Assembly (NCBI GenBank): GCA_038253945.1
Contig: JBBSGR010000011.1
Coordinates: 31,049-95,048, forward strand
Direction of reading: 5' to 3'
Source: JBBRYW01 sp038253945
GTDB lineage: Bacteria; Actinomycetota; Thermoleophilia; Gaiellales; Gaiellaceae
Length of the DNA stretch: 64,000 bases
This document shows, in pieces, positions 45,874 through 53,973 of this stretch; the first letter of the stretch is position 1; each line of letters opens with the position of its first letter. A program made the translations under genes and the position numbers. The notes under the pieces were generated by a model. That model was not told the origin of the DNA, ran no database searches, and saw only the letters and a list, made by a program, of their open reading frames with translations.

Positions 45874-46842
45874 TTACTCCGCGGTCACAAGGGCGACGTA
45901 GGCGTCCTCGAGCGTCGGCTCGCGCGAGGAGACCCGACCGACCGAGACGCCGTCCAGGCACGTCAGGAGCGTCTGGGTCATCTCCCGCTCGCCGGTGGTC
46001 TGCACGACGAGCAGCTGCTTCTGCTCGTGCTCCTCGACCGCCACGGCCGTGACGCCGTCGAGCGCGCGCAGCCGATCGACCTCGGGCTCGCCGACGCCGA
46101 ACACCTCGATCTCCGTCACGGCCCCGTCGGCGACATCCCTCTTCAGCTCCGCGGGCGTGCCCGCACCGACGATCCGCCCGTTCGAGATCACCGCGATCCG
46201 GTCGCAGAGGGCGTCCGCCTCGAACATGTAGTGCGTCGTCAGCAGGATCGTCTTGCCCGCAGAGGCGAGGTCGGCGATCAGCGCCCGGAGCTCGCGGGCT
46301 CCGATCGGATCGAGCCCGATCGTCGGCTCGTCGAGGAAGAGAACGGGCGGGTCGTGGAGCAGTCCGCGGGCAACGTGGAGGCGCTGCTTCATCCCCCGCG
46401 AGTAACCCTCCACGCGCTCCTTCTCCCGACCCTTCAGACCGACGAGCTCGAGCAACTCCTCGATGCGGGGCTTCTGCTCGCGACCGGGGACGCCGTAGAG
46501 CTCTGCAAAGTAGCGGAGGTTGTCGAGGGCTGACAGCCGCTCGTAGACGCCTCGCTCGCCCCCGAAGACGTAGCCGATCGAGCGGCGCACCTCCTGTGCC
46601 TCTCGGACGACGTCGTGGCCGAGCACGCGGGCCGAACCGGCGGTCGGGATCAGCAGCGTAATCAGCATCTTGATCGTGGTCGTCTTGCCGGCGCCGTTCG
46701 GTCCGAGCAGGCCGAAGAGCTCTCCCTCGCTCACGTCGAACGACACGCCCCGGACGGCCTCGACGTCGACGCTGCGCCGCCGGAGGGTTCCGGTCGTGGT
46801 GCGATAGGTCCGCACGAGCTCGTGCGCCTCGATCACGCCCAT
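45874..46842 (-). CDS. ABC transporter ATP-binding protein (DrrA-like)
   Basis: A 322-aa ATPase with Walker A GPNGAGKTT, signature YSRGMKQRL, Walker B VLFLDEPTIGLDP and the H-loop TTHYMFEADAL. A C-terminal regulatory extension ends LEDAYVALVTAE, as in daunorubicin-resistance type exporters. It is the only ATPase for four downstream permeases, all overlapping or nearly so. Confidence 0.93.
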   Translation of the reverse strand: MGVIEAHELVRTYRTTTGTLRRRSVDVEAVRGVSFDVSEGELFGLLGPNGAGKTTTIKMLITLLIPTAGSARVLGHDVVREAQEVRRSIGYVFGGERGVYERLSALDNLRYFAELYGVPGREQKPRIEELLELVGLKGREKERVEGYSRGMKQRLHVARGLLHDPPVLFLDEPTIGLDPIGARELRALIADLASAGKTILLTTHYMFEADALCDRIAVISNGRIVGAGTPAELKRDVADGAVTEIEVFGVGEPEVDRLRALDGVTAVAVEEHEQKQLLVVQTTGEREMTQTLLTCLDGVSVGRVSSREPTLEDAYVALVTAE

Positions 46843-46895
46843 CGCCCCAGCCTAGCGTCCCGCGCACCGGCGGATTTCGCCGTCTTGCATACTGC

Positions 46896-46901
46896 ATATG
46901 A
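46896..46901 (+). promoter_or_regulatory. Candidate -10 box for a leaderless transcript
   Basis: TATGAT lies 8 bases before the ATG at 46910, so transcription could begin at or next to that start codon, a layout common in actinobacteria. No -35 match is clear. This favours 46910 over the ATG at 46898. Confidence 0.35.
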
Positions 46902-46909
46902 TCTATTCA

Positions 46910-48250
46910 ATGAATCGCACCCGAGTGCTCATCGCCGGCGCCGCGGGCCGCGATTTCCACAACTTCAACGTCGTCTATCGGGGCCATGCGGAGTTCGAGG
47001 TCGTGGTCTTCACGGCGACCCAGATCCCGAACATCGACGGGCGCATCTACCCGGCCGAGCTCGCCGGCGAGCTGTACCCGGCGGGCATTCCGATCGAGCC
47101 GCAGAGCCGGCTCGAGGAGTGCATCCGCGAGCACGAGATCGACGAGGTGGTCTTCGCCTACTCGGACGTGACGCACGAGCACGTCATGCACATCGCCTCG
47201 CGGGCACTCGCGGCAGGCGCTTCCTTCCGGCTGCTCGCGCCCGGCGAGACCGAGCTTCCCTCGTCCAAGCCCGTCGTGGCCGTCTGCGCCGTGCGCACCG
47301 GCGCGGGCAAGAGCCAGACGACCCGGCACGTGGCTGCGCTACTCCACAGGGACGGCAAGCGCGTCGCGGTGCTGCGACACCCGATGCCGTACGGCGACCT
47401 GACGCGGCAGGCCGTGCAACGCTTCGCGCGGTACGAGGATCTCGAGGCCGCAGACTGCACGATCGAGGAGCGCGAGGAGTACGAGCCCCATCTCGCCGCC
47501 GGAAACCTCGTCTTCGCCGGCATCGACTACGCGGCGATTCTCCAGACGGCCGAGCGGGAGGCCGACGTGATCCTCTGGGACGGCGGCAACAACGACACGC
47601 CCTTCATCAAGCCGGACCTCCACATCGTCGTGGTCGACCCGCACCGGCCCGGCCACGAGCTTCGCTACCACCCGGGCGAGACGAACCTGCGGATGGCCGA
47701 CGCCTGCGTCGTGAACAAGGTGGACAGCGCACCGCCGGAGGGCGTCGACGCCGTGCTCGACTCGATCCGGATCCACAACCCGGGAACGAGAGTCGTGCTC
47801 GCCGCCTCACCGTTCCACGTCGAGGGCGACGCCGCGGCGATCGCGGGGAAGCGCGTGCTCGCGATCGAGGACGGGCCGACGCTCACGCACGGCGAGATGG
47901 CCTACGGCGCCGCCGTCCTGGCCGCAAAGGCGAACGGCGCGGCCGCGCTGGTGGACCCCAGGCCCTTCGCGGTGGGCTCGATCAAGCAAACGTTCGCCGA
48001 CTATCCGCACGTGGGCGAGTTGCTCCCCGCGATGGGCTACAACTGCCGCCAGCGCGAGGAGCTGCGCGAGACGATCGCGCGTTCCGATGCCGATCTCGTC
48101 CTGATCGGCACTCCGATCGACCTGCGGGGTCTGATCGAGTTCGACAAGCCGGCGCTGCGGGTGACCTACCGCCTCCAGGCGGTGGGTGAGCCCACCGTCG
48201 CGGACATCCTCGCCGAGTACGGCCTGATCGGCCAGGCGGCGCTCGTCTAG
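46910..48250 (+). CDS. Cyclic 2,3-diphosphoglycerate synthetase-like P-loop protein
   Basis: A 446-aa protein of the family of archaeal cyclic-2,3-DPG synthetase. It opens TRVLIAGAAGRDFHNFNVVY, has a P-loop-like VRTGAGKSQTTRHVA, DVILWDGGNNDTPFIKPDLH and CVVNKVDSA. In methanogens the product is a thermoprotectant; many bacteria keep homologs of unproven role. An upstream ATG at 46898 is an alternative start. argF follows 53 bases downstream. Confidence 0.82.
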   Translation: MNRTRVLIAGAAGRDFHNFNVVYRGHAEFEVVVFTATQIPNIDGRIYPAELAGELYPAGIPIEPQSRLEECIREHEIDEVVFAYSDVTHEHVMHIASRALAAGASFRLLAPGETELPSSKPVVAVCAVRTGAGKSQTTRHVAALLHRDGKRVAVLRHPMPYGDLTRQAVQRFARYEDLEAADCTIEEREEYEPHLAAGNLVFAGIDYAAILQTAEREADVILWDGGNNDTPFIKPDLHIVVVDPHRPGHELRYHPGETNLRMADACVVNKVDSAPPEGVDAVLDSIRIHNPGTRVVLAASPFHVEGDAAAIAGKRVLAIEDGPTLTHGEMAYGAAVLAAKANGAAALVDPRPFAVGSIKQTFADYPHVGELLPAMGYNCRQREELRETIARSDADLVLIGTPIDLRGLIEFDKPALRVTYRLQAVGEPTVADILAEYGLIGQAALV

Positions 48251-48303
48251 CGACGCTTCCCGCCGGGCCGGGAGGCGCATCGTCCGCGACTAACATCCCA
48301 ACC

Positions 48304-49248
48304 GTGATCGCCGTGGCTGAGCATCTGAAGGGCCGCAGCTTCACGAAGGTCGCCGACTGGCGCCGCGACGAGCTCCTCTCCGTGCTCGACCACGCCGACG
48401 AGCTGAAGCGAGCCCGGTCCGAGCACGAGGAGCACCGGCTGTTGCCGGGCCGAAGCCTCGGAATGATCTTCAACAAGCCGTCCACCCGGACCCGCGTCTC
48501 GTTCGAGGTCGGGATCGCGCAGCTTGGCGGCGTCGGGCTGTACCTGCGCACCGAAGACCTCCACCTCGGGCGCGGCGAGACGATTCGCGACACCGCCACG
48601 GTCCTCTCGCGCTACCTCGACGCGCTGGTCGTGCGGACCTATGCTCAGAAAGACGTCGAGGAGCTCGCTCGCCACTCCCAGATCCCGGTCATCAACGCGC
48701 TCACCGACAGCTCGCATCCGTGTCAGGCGCTCGCCGACATGATGACGGTGCGCGAGCGGCTCGGCCGGCTCGAGGATGTGCGGATCGCCTACCTCGGCGA
48801 CGGCAACAACGTCTGCGCGTCGCTGATGGTCGCGGCCGCCAAGCTCGGGGTCGACTTCACCGCGGCGATGCCGGACGGCTACGAGCCGCAAGAGGCCGCG
48901 CTCTCGGCCGCGCGCGTCGCCGCGGAGCAGACGGGAGCCTCTGTCCGGATCACCCGCGACGCGCAGGAGGCGGCGCGGGGCGCGGACGTCCTCTACACCG
49001 ACGTCTGGACGAGCATGGGCCAGGAAGCCGAGCGGACACGACGACTGCGCGACCTGAGCGGATACGGGATCGACTCAACCTTGCTCGGATTGGCGGACAG
49101 AGACGCGGTCGTCTTCCACTGCCTGCCGGCCCATTACGGCGAAGAGATCTCCGAGGAGATTCTCCACGGACCCCGGTCCGCAGTCTGGGATCAGGCCGAG
49201 AACCGCCTGCACGCGCAGAAGGCGCTGATGGCGCTCGTGATCCCCTAG
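48304..49248 (+). CDS. argF: Ornithine carbamoyltransferase
   Basis: It makes citrulline from ornithine and carbamoyl phosphate. Signatures are FNKPSTRTRVSFEV, SSHPCQALADMMT, YLGDGNNVCASL, TDVWTSMGQE and VFHCLPAHYGEE. It has 314 aa. The start is GTG 48304. No other arginine gene is adjacent, so it is isolated from the usual arg operon. Confidence 0.94.
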   Translation: MIAVAEHLKGRSFTKVADWRRDELLSVLDHADELKRARSEHEEHRLLPGRSLGMIFNKPSTRTRVSFEVGIAQLGGVGLYLRTEDLHLGRGETIRDTATVLSRYLDALVVRTYAQKDVEELARHSQIPVINALTDSSHPCQALADMMTVRERLGRLEDVRIAYLGDGNNVCASLMVAAAKLGVDFTAAMPDGYEPQEAALSAARVAAEQTGASVRITRDAQEAARGADVLYTDVWTSMGQEAERTRRLRDLSGYGIDSTLLGLADRDAVVFHCLPAHYGEEISEEILHGPRSAVWDQAENRLHAQKALMALVIP

Positions 49249-49262
49249 CCGGCTGACGGTCC

Positions 49263-49946
49263 GTGCTTCCGATCAAGGACAACGTCCCCACGCGGTCCTT
49301 CCCGATCGTGACGGTCGGGCTGATCGCGGCGAACTTCGCCGTCTGGATCCTCTACGAGCTGCCGCACCTGAACCGCTCGGTGAACGAGTACGCCTACCAC
49401 CCCTGCGAGGTCGAGCACTCGTGCAGGGTCGTCGGCCACGACTGGGTCGTCACCGCGTTCACCTCGATGTTCATGCATGGAGGCTGGGAGCACATCCTCG
49501 GCAACATGCTCTTCCTCTGGATCTTCGGCAACAACGTCGAGGACGCGATGGGTCGCATACGGTTCCTCGCGTTCTACATCCTCGGCGGGCTCGCGGCGAC
49601 GGCGCTGCAGACGTTCGTCACGCTCCACTACGGAACGGCTGTGGACGGGATGATCCCAAATCTGGGGGCAAGCGGCGCGATCTCGGCCGTCCTCGGCGGG
49701 TACATGCTGTTGCTGCCCCGAGCGAGGGTGCTGACGCTCATCTTCTTCTTCCTGCTCCGCGAGATCCGCGCAGTCTGGTTCCTCGGCATCTGGTTCGCGT
49801 TCCAGCTGTGGTCGGGCGGCTCTGCTCTCGAGCACCCCGAGCAGGGCGGCGGAGTCGCCTTCTTCGCCCACGTCGGCGGCTTCGTGTTCGGCGTCGCGAC
49901 GGTGTACGTCTTCGCCCGGAGACGGCCGCTGCAGCCGCTCTACTGA
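49263..49946 (+). CDS. Rhomboid intramembrane serine protease
   Basis: A 227-aa protein with about six membrane segments. MFMHGGWEHILGNMLFLWIF is the HxxxN region, GASGAISAVLGGYM holds the catalytic Ser, and FFAHVGGFVFG the catalytic His. The LEHPEQGGGVAFFAH loop is typical of the actinobacterial group. The stop overlaps the next ATG (TGATG). Confidence 0.92.
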   Translation: MLPIKDNVPTRSFPIVTVGLIAANFAVWILYELPHLNRSVNEYAYHPCEVEHSCRVVGHDWVVTAFTSMFMHGGWEHILGNMLFLWIFGNNVEDAMGRIRFLAFYILGGLAATALQTFVTLHYGTAVDGMIPNLGASGAISAVLGGYMLLLPRARVLTLIFFFLLREIRAVWFLGIWFAFQLWSGGSALEHPEQGGGVAFFAHVGGFVFGVATVYVFARRRPLQPLY

Positions 49947-50287
49947 TGCCGGCGGGGAAGCGCTCGTTCGAGGAGCACGTCCGGCGAGCTCTCGACTCGC
50001 TCCCGGCGGACCTCGCGGCGCGCATCGAGAACGTCGCCGTCGTCGTGCGGGACGAGCATCCCGGCGATCCCGATCTCTTCGGCCTGTACGAGGGAACGCC
50101 CCTGCCCGAGCGCGACGGGGCGGCGCCCACGCTGCCCGACCGGATCACGATCTACCGGCTGCCGCTCGAGGAGTCGTTCGAGGATCCGGAGGAGCTCGAG
50201 AACGAGATCCGGATCACGGTTCTGCACGAGTTGGCGCACTTCTTCGGCATCGACGAGGAGCGGCTCGCCGAGCTCGGCTACGACTGA
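49946..50287 (+). CDS. Small zincin-type metallopeptidase (MMP family)
   Basis: A 113-aa cytoplasmic protein of the minimal metalloprotease family. The motif HELAHFFGIDEERLAELGY ends the protein, with HExxH plus a downstream Asp/Glu. GLYEGTPLPER is also typical. It is translationally coupled to the rhomboid gene before and to a tiny membrane peptide after. Confidence 0.85.
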   Translation: MPAGKRSFEEHVRRALDSLPADLAARIENVAVVVRDEHPGDPDLFGLYEGTPLPERDGAAPTLPDRITIYRLPLEESFEDPEELENEIRITVLHELAHFFGIDEERLAELGYD

Positions 50288-50376
50288 TGGTGACCTTTCT
50301 GAACGCTGTCGCGCTCGCCGCTGCGGCCGTCGGCGCGCTCGTCCTCGTCGCCTATTTCCTCGGTCCGTGGCGGTGA
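50287..50376 (+). CDS. 29-residue membrane peptide
   Basis: ATG 50287 overlaps the zincin stop (TGATG). The 29 residues are almost one membrane helix (FLNAVALAAAAVGALVLVAY) ending FLGPWR. Coupling and composition suggest a real micropeptide. Its function is unknown. Confidence 0.45.
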   Translation: MVTFLNAVALAAAAVGALVLVAYFLGPWR

Positions 50377-50421
50377 TGCCCGGACGGGAATAGTGGTCAC
50401 TAACACGTCGTTTGAAATGAC

Positions 50422-50664
50422 GTGAAGACCTTGACTGACATCCGAGCCGAGATCGAGCGCGTCAGCGAGCGGCGCACCGAGCTCTGGCATGCACTGAGTG
50501 AAGGCCGCGACCCGGCGCTCGCCACGGAGCTGAAGGAGCTCGAGGCGCACCTGGCGCACCTCTGGGACGAGCAGCGGGCGACGCGAGCGCAGCTTCGCTT
50601 CGGCGAGCGCGATCAAATCATCCGGCGGGCCCGGACCGAGGAGCGTCTGGCGCGGGCTGCGTAG
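50422..50664 (+). CDS. Small coiled-coil protein, unknown
   Basis: 80 residues, all helical by appearance (LTDIRAEIERVSERRTELWH and LKELEAHLAHLWDEQR), rich in Glu/Arg. No family is recognised. The start is GTG 50422. Its stop lies inside a perfect palindrome that may end transcription. Confidence 0.55.
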   Translation: MKTLTDIRAEIERVSERRTELWHALSEGRDPALATELKELEAHLAHLWDEQRATRAQLRFGERDQIIRRARTEERLARAA

Positions 50665-50684
50665 AGGCGCCCGGGCGCCTCTAC
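50661..50684. terminator. 24-bp perfect palindrome at gene end, overlapping the tRNA-Ala promoter
   Basis: GTAGAGGCGCCC is followed directly by its complement GGGCGCCTCTAC. It covers the stop codon of the coiled-coil gene and runs into TACACT (50682-50687), a good -10 for the tRNA that starts at 50697. Confidence 0.6.
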
Positions 50685-50696
50685 ACTGGGGCGGAA

Positions 50697-50769
50697 GGGG
50701 CGTTAGCTCAGCTGGGAGAGCGCCGGCTTTGCAAGCCGGAGGTCACCGGTTCGATCCCGGTACGCTCCA
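50697..50769 (+). tRNA. tRNA-Ala (anticodon UGC)
   Basis: 73 bases fold as a cloverleaf: acceptor GGGGCGT pairs with ACGCTCC and includes the G3:U70 alanine identity pair, the D arm is GCTCAGCTGGGAGAGC, the anticodon stem CCGGC/GCCGG holds loop TTTGCAA, and the T arm is ACCGGTTCGATCCCGGT. CCA is not encoded. The decayed integrase island begins just downstream. Confidence 0.97.
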
Positions 50770-50860
50770 CTCGAAAAGACCTGCCGACGCGGACCTGCTG
50801 TTGGCAGAGAAGTAGACGCCGCTAGCTCGCTGCTAAGGCTCTGCTGAGGAAAGCTGAGCT

Positions 50861-51091
50861 CTACGCGACTTCGACGACCGCTGCGGCGACCGTAGCCGGC
50901 ACGGGCACGGGCTCCCCTTCGAGCCGGAGGCCCTCGATGTGGAAAGCGATCGCCTCGCGCATATCGGCTTCGCACTCTTCGATTGTGTCGCCGACGGCGA
51001 CGCAGCCTGGGAGGTCCGGCGCCCAGGCGCCGAAGTTCCCGTCGCCGCGCTCGATCACGATCAGGTAGCCGTGCTCAGTGACAGAGATCAT
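50861..51091 (-). CDS. HicB-family antitoxin
   Basis: A 76-aa partial RNase-H fold: YLIVIERGDGNFGAWAPDLP, then GCVAVGDTIEECEADMREAI and HIEGLRLEGEPVP. Such proteins bind HicA RNase toxins. ATG 51091 overlaps the stop of the upstream hicA remnant (ATGA), the normal hicA-hicB order. It is intact but orphaned because hicA is truncated. Confidence 0.85.
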   Translation of the reverse strand: MISVTEHGYLIVIERGDGNFGAWAPDLPGCVAVGDTIEECEADMREAIAFHIEGLRLEGEPVPVPATVAAAVVEVA

Positions 51092-51939
51092 GTCTCTCGC
51101 TCCAGTCCCACTTGTTTCAGGATGCTTCGTTGCAGGCCGATCGGCAAGTCCTTGCTCAGCTTCCCAGGGATCGTGACGAGCCCCGGATCAGCCGCCGCTC
51201 GCGGCCGAGGATCTTGCCACCGAAGCGCACGGAGCTCGCCGAGGCGAAGTCCAGTGCCGAGCGCCACATCGAAGAGGCAGACGAAGAAGAGATCGGGCTC
51301 GTGGCGGAGCGGGTCAAGGGGCGCGACCTCGAGCAGCGCGCGCCGGATCGCGCCCGAGTGCGCAGGCGGGATCTCCTTCCCGGCGAAGTCCTGGGCCGGC
51401 GGAAGGTCGGCTCGGGCGCCCGGGTTCGCGAGGAGCAGGCCCTGCCGGACCGCGTCGGCGAGCATCTTGCGCAGCGGGACGATCACGTTGCGAACCGTCC
51501 CAGCCGCCTTCCCCTCCGCCTCGAGCTCGGCGATGAGGCGATCGACGTCCTCGGTGCGCAGCGAAGAAAGGACCCGGCTGCCCAGGCGCGGGAGCACGTG
51601 CCGCTGCAGGTTGAGCCGATAGCCCCGGAAGGTCGACGGCGAGAGGCGCGTGCGTCCACCTCCGCCGACCCGGGCGGGATCGCGGTGGGCGAGCCAGCGC
51701 TCGGCGTACGAAGCGAGCGTCTCGCTGCTCGGCTCCCGCCATGTTCCCGTGTCGACCTCGCGCTTCCTGGCTGTGAGCGCGCGCTCCGCCTCGCGCCGGC
51801 TCGGGCCGATCGTCTCCCACTTCTGCTTTCCGCCGACGTAGTAGACGACGCAAGCAGGCAATGGGGTAGCCAACCCCCGCATCATCAGACTGACCGAAGC
51901 GACGTCGTCGCAGCGCCCGACGCCCATCCGAGCAGCCAC
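51088..51939 (-). pseudogene. Integrase-HicA chimera: truncated tyrosine recombinase joined to a hicA tail
   Basis: Residues about 30-240 are a tyrosine recombinase: VVYYVGGKQKWETIGPSRRE, the SAM-like core-binding domain (LASYAERWLAHRDPARV, YRLNLQRHVLPRLGSR) and catalytic Arg region GLRLGELRALRW. The HxxR and Tyr parts are missing. From about 51210 the frame continues into LVTIPGKLSKDLPIGLQRSI and LKQVGL, the HicA C-terminus. A deletion has joined the two genes in frame. Neither activity should survive. Confidence 0.75.
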
Positions 51940-52112
51940 TCACCCCGTCAAACGACTGGACGATGCGGCACGGACCCTTGACAAACACGCCTCCATACAG
52001 AGCAGGCGGTCCAGTCAGTCGGAGAACATGCTGACCCCGGTATACGGCCAGATGGTACGACTGAAAGCCACGTCTGCGGAATCGGTTCTTCGACGTCCGA
52101 GCGCAATGCCCG

Positions 52113-52730
52113 TTCTTGGTGCTGATGAACGCACCCATCGGCTTCGTGACGATCAGCTCGCCGCCGTTTTGCTCGATCATGCGCTCCGCGAGCCGCCGAT
52201 ACGTCGCCTCGATCGCGTCGCGTTTCTCGCGCGGCAGCTCCTCGTCGCGCATCGGGGCCTGGAAGAGCTGGGTCGCCTTGTAGTACAGCAGGAGCGGCTC
52301 CGGAGTCGGCGCGCGGAACTCGCCGTCGAAGTCGAGTACCTGGAGGTTTCCGAAGACGCGCGCTCGAGGTACTCGCCGCCGTTCTCCAGCTCAAAGCGAT
52401 GCTCGATTTCCGGGTCGTAAGGGATGTCGATCTCCTTCATCGTCTCGATCTGCAGGCCGTGCATCTCCGGCATACCTCTCATGCTGTTCGTCGTTTGCGA
52501 GGAAACGGCCGCCGCGGCGGAGCATCCGTCACGCTCCCCGCACGGCGAGGTCGATGTCGGCGGCGTGGTAGAGAACGTGGCTCGCCATTGCGAGATCGAA
52601 CGACTCGTCCAGGAATGGAAGCGCCTCAGCCTCCGCGACGATGAGGAGCATGTTGAGCTCTTCCCTCTCGACCGTCCGCCGCAGGTCCGCCATCACGCCG
52701 GCGGAGATGTCGCACCCGACGCTGACCCCG
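52113..52730 (-). pseudogene. SAM-dependent methyltransferase remnant with several frameshifts
   Basis: Pieces in successive frames spell a class I methyltransferase: VSVGCDISAGVMADLRRTVE and LPFLDESFDLAMASHVLYHA, then a stop (VRGA*), RMLRRGGRFLA in another frame, PEMHGLQIETMKEIDIPYDP in a third, and YYKATQLFQAPMRDEELPRE through VTKPMGAFIST. The SAM-binding first strand is lost. At least three lesions are present. Confidence 0.75.
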
Positions 52731-52829
52731 CCATGCGACGCAAGTCGAAGGCTCGCAGAAACCGCGAAAAGAAACGAAATCCGTTGCCGTAGATTGCACC
52801 GCTTGCCGATTGGAGCGCATGGTAAGGAG

Positions 52830-53222
52830 TCAACGGTTGAGTTCGTCAGAGGGCTCTGCTCTGCAGGTCGTTGCGGCCCGGATCGCGGGTCCGGGATAGT
52901 CGAGCACCAGGCCAGCTTCGTCGAACACGAGTTCGCCGCGGAAGTTCAACGATGGAGAGGTGTAGTCGTACCGCTGTCGCCCGGTGCCGCGATCGAGACG
53001 AACGTAGCGCTGCTCAAGACGCTCGACGTCGAGGCTCAGCGCTCTGACGTACGCAGTGGGCGCGTCCGCCGAATCGCCGGGCTCGAGGCAGAGCCGGTGC
53101 ACCGGAAAAGCATTGGTCAGGGACGAGGACTCGAGGTCGACGTCGAGGCATCCGTCGAGGTGCGGCGCGGCGCGACCGTCCAAAAGCCACTTACCACCGC
53201 CATCGCTCTCGAGTACCACTGA
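52830..53222 (-). pseudogene. Glycolipid-binding domain protein, N-terminus missing
   Basis: The C-terminal part of a putative glycolipid-binding (PF06475-type) protein: LDGCLDVDLESSSLTNAFPV, AYVRALSLDVERLEQRYVRL and GELVFDEAGLVLDYPG. Homology ends abruptly near 53222, close to where transporter homology begins on the other strand. The open frame continues but into antisense of that fragment. Confidence 0.6.
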
Positions 53223-53262
53223 CCGAGCGCCGCTCGACGATTGCCCGGAGGCCGGCGGGATC

Positions 53263-53916
53263 ATGAGCACGATGGCGCTCGGGTTGATGCTGGGCGCCGG
53301 CTCGTCGAGCAAGGCCGTCGCGCGACTCGGCACGTCCCGAGTCGTCGCTACTGGCCTGGCTGGGATCGGGGCCATGCTGGCGCTGACGACGCTGTGGGAT
53401 CCGAGCACCGGCGCATCCGAGCTGGTCGCCTGGTTCTTCGGCTTGACGCTCGCGACGGGCTGGGTCATGGCTCCGGCGACAGACGCAGTCGTCGGCGCCG
53501 TGCCCGCAGCCACGTCCGGCGTCGCCTCGGCGACGAACACGGTCGCGCGCATGGTCGCAGGAGCGCTCGGCGTCGCGATCACCGGTTCGCTCGTCAGCTC
53601 CCTGTACTCGAACGAACTCGGCGGCAAGCTCGACGCGCTGCCCGCCCGGGCGCAAGCACAGGCCGAGAACTCCGTCGGCGCCGCCAGCGCGATCGCAACA
53701 CACCTCCCACCCCACGCGGCCTCGACCCTGCTCACGACGACCGGTGACGCCTTCACCCAGGCGATGGGCTATGGCCTCCTCGTCGGGGCCGGGCTCGCCG
53801 CCGCCGCGGCCGTGCTCGTCCTCCGCTTCCTTCCGGCCGGTGAACCCCGCGCCGCGGAAGCCGACGAGGCCGAGCCAGTCGTCGGTCGTCCACTCGCCCA
53901 AGACCGAGCGGCCTAG
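53263..53916 (+). pseudogene. DHA2-family (EmrB/QacA-like) drug transporter, only the C-terminal part
   Basis: About 217 residues with five or so membrane segments: GLMLGAGSSSKAVARLGTSR, ATGWVMAPATDAVVGAVPAA, TNTVARMVAGALGVAITGSL. Complete DHA2 proteins have 14 segments and roughly twice this length. The upstream sequence is not transporter-like, so the gene is 5'-truncated. Confidence 0.7.
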
Positions 53917-53973
53917 GCACCGCAAGAGTTTGATCTCGAGGTCGTCACCGCCTTCGTCCAGTAGCGTGAATTG

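Noticed and set aside
44318..46897. Single 859-codon minus frame spanning several ABC genes
   Set aside because: Only its last third is a permease; the rest is an alternate frame of the ATPase and first permease, which have clear motifs in their own frames.
50661..50684. CRISPR or riboswitch structures
   Set aside because: The only strong palindromes here and at 42153, 22747 and 60917 are single hairpins. No regularly spaced direct repeats or riboswitch-like folds were seen.
50703..50975. Minus-strand frame encoding AYRDRTGDLRLAKPALSQLS
   Set aside because: This is the antisense of tRNA-Ala and its flank, a well-known spurious protein annotation.
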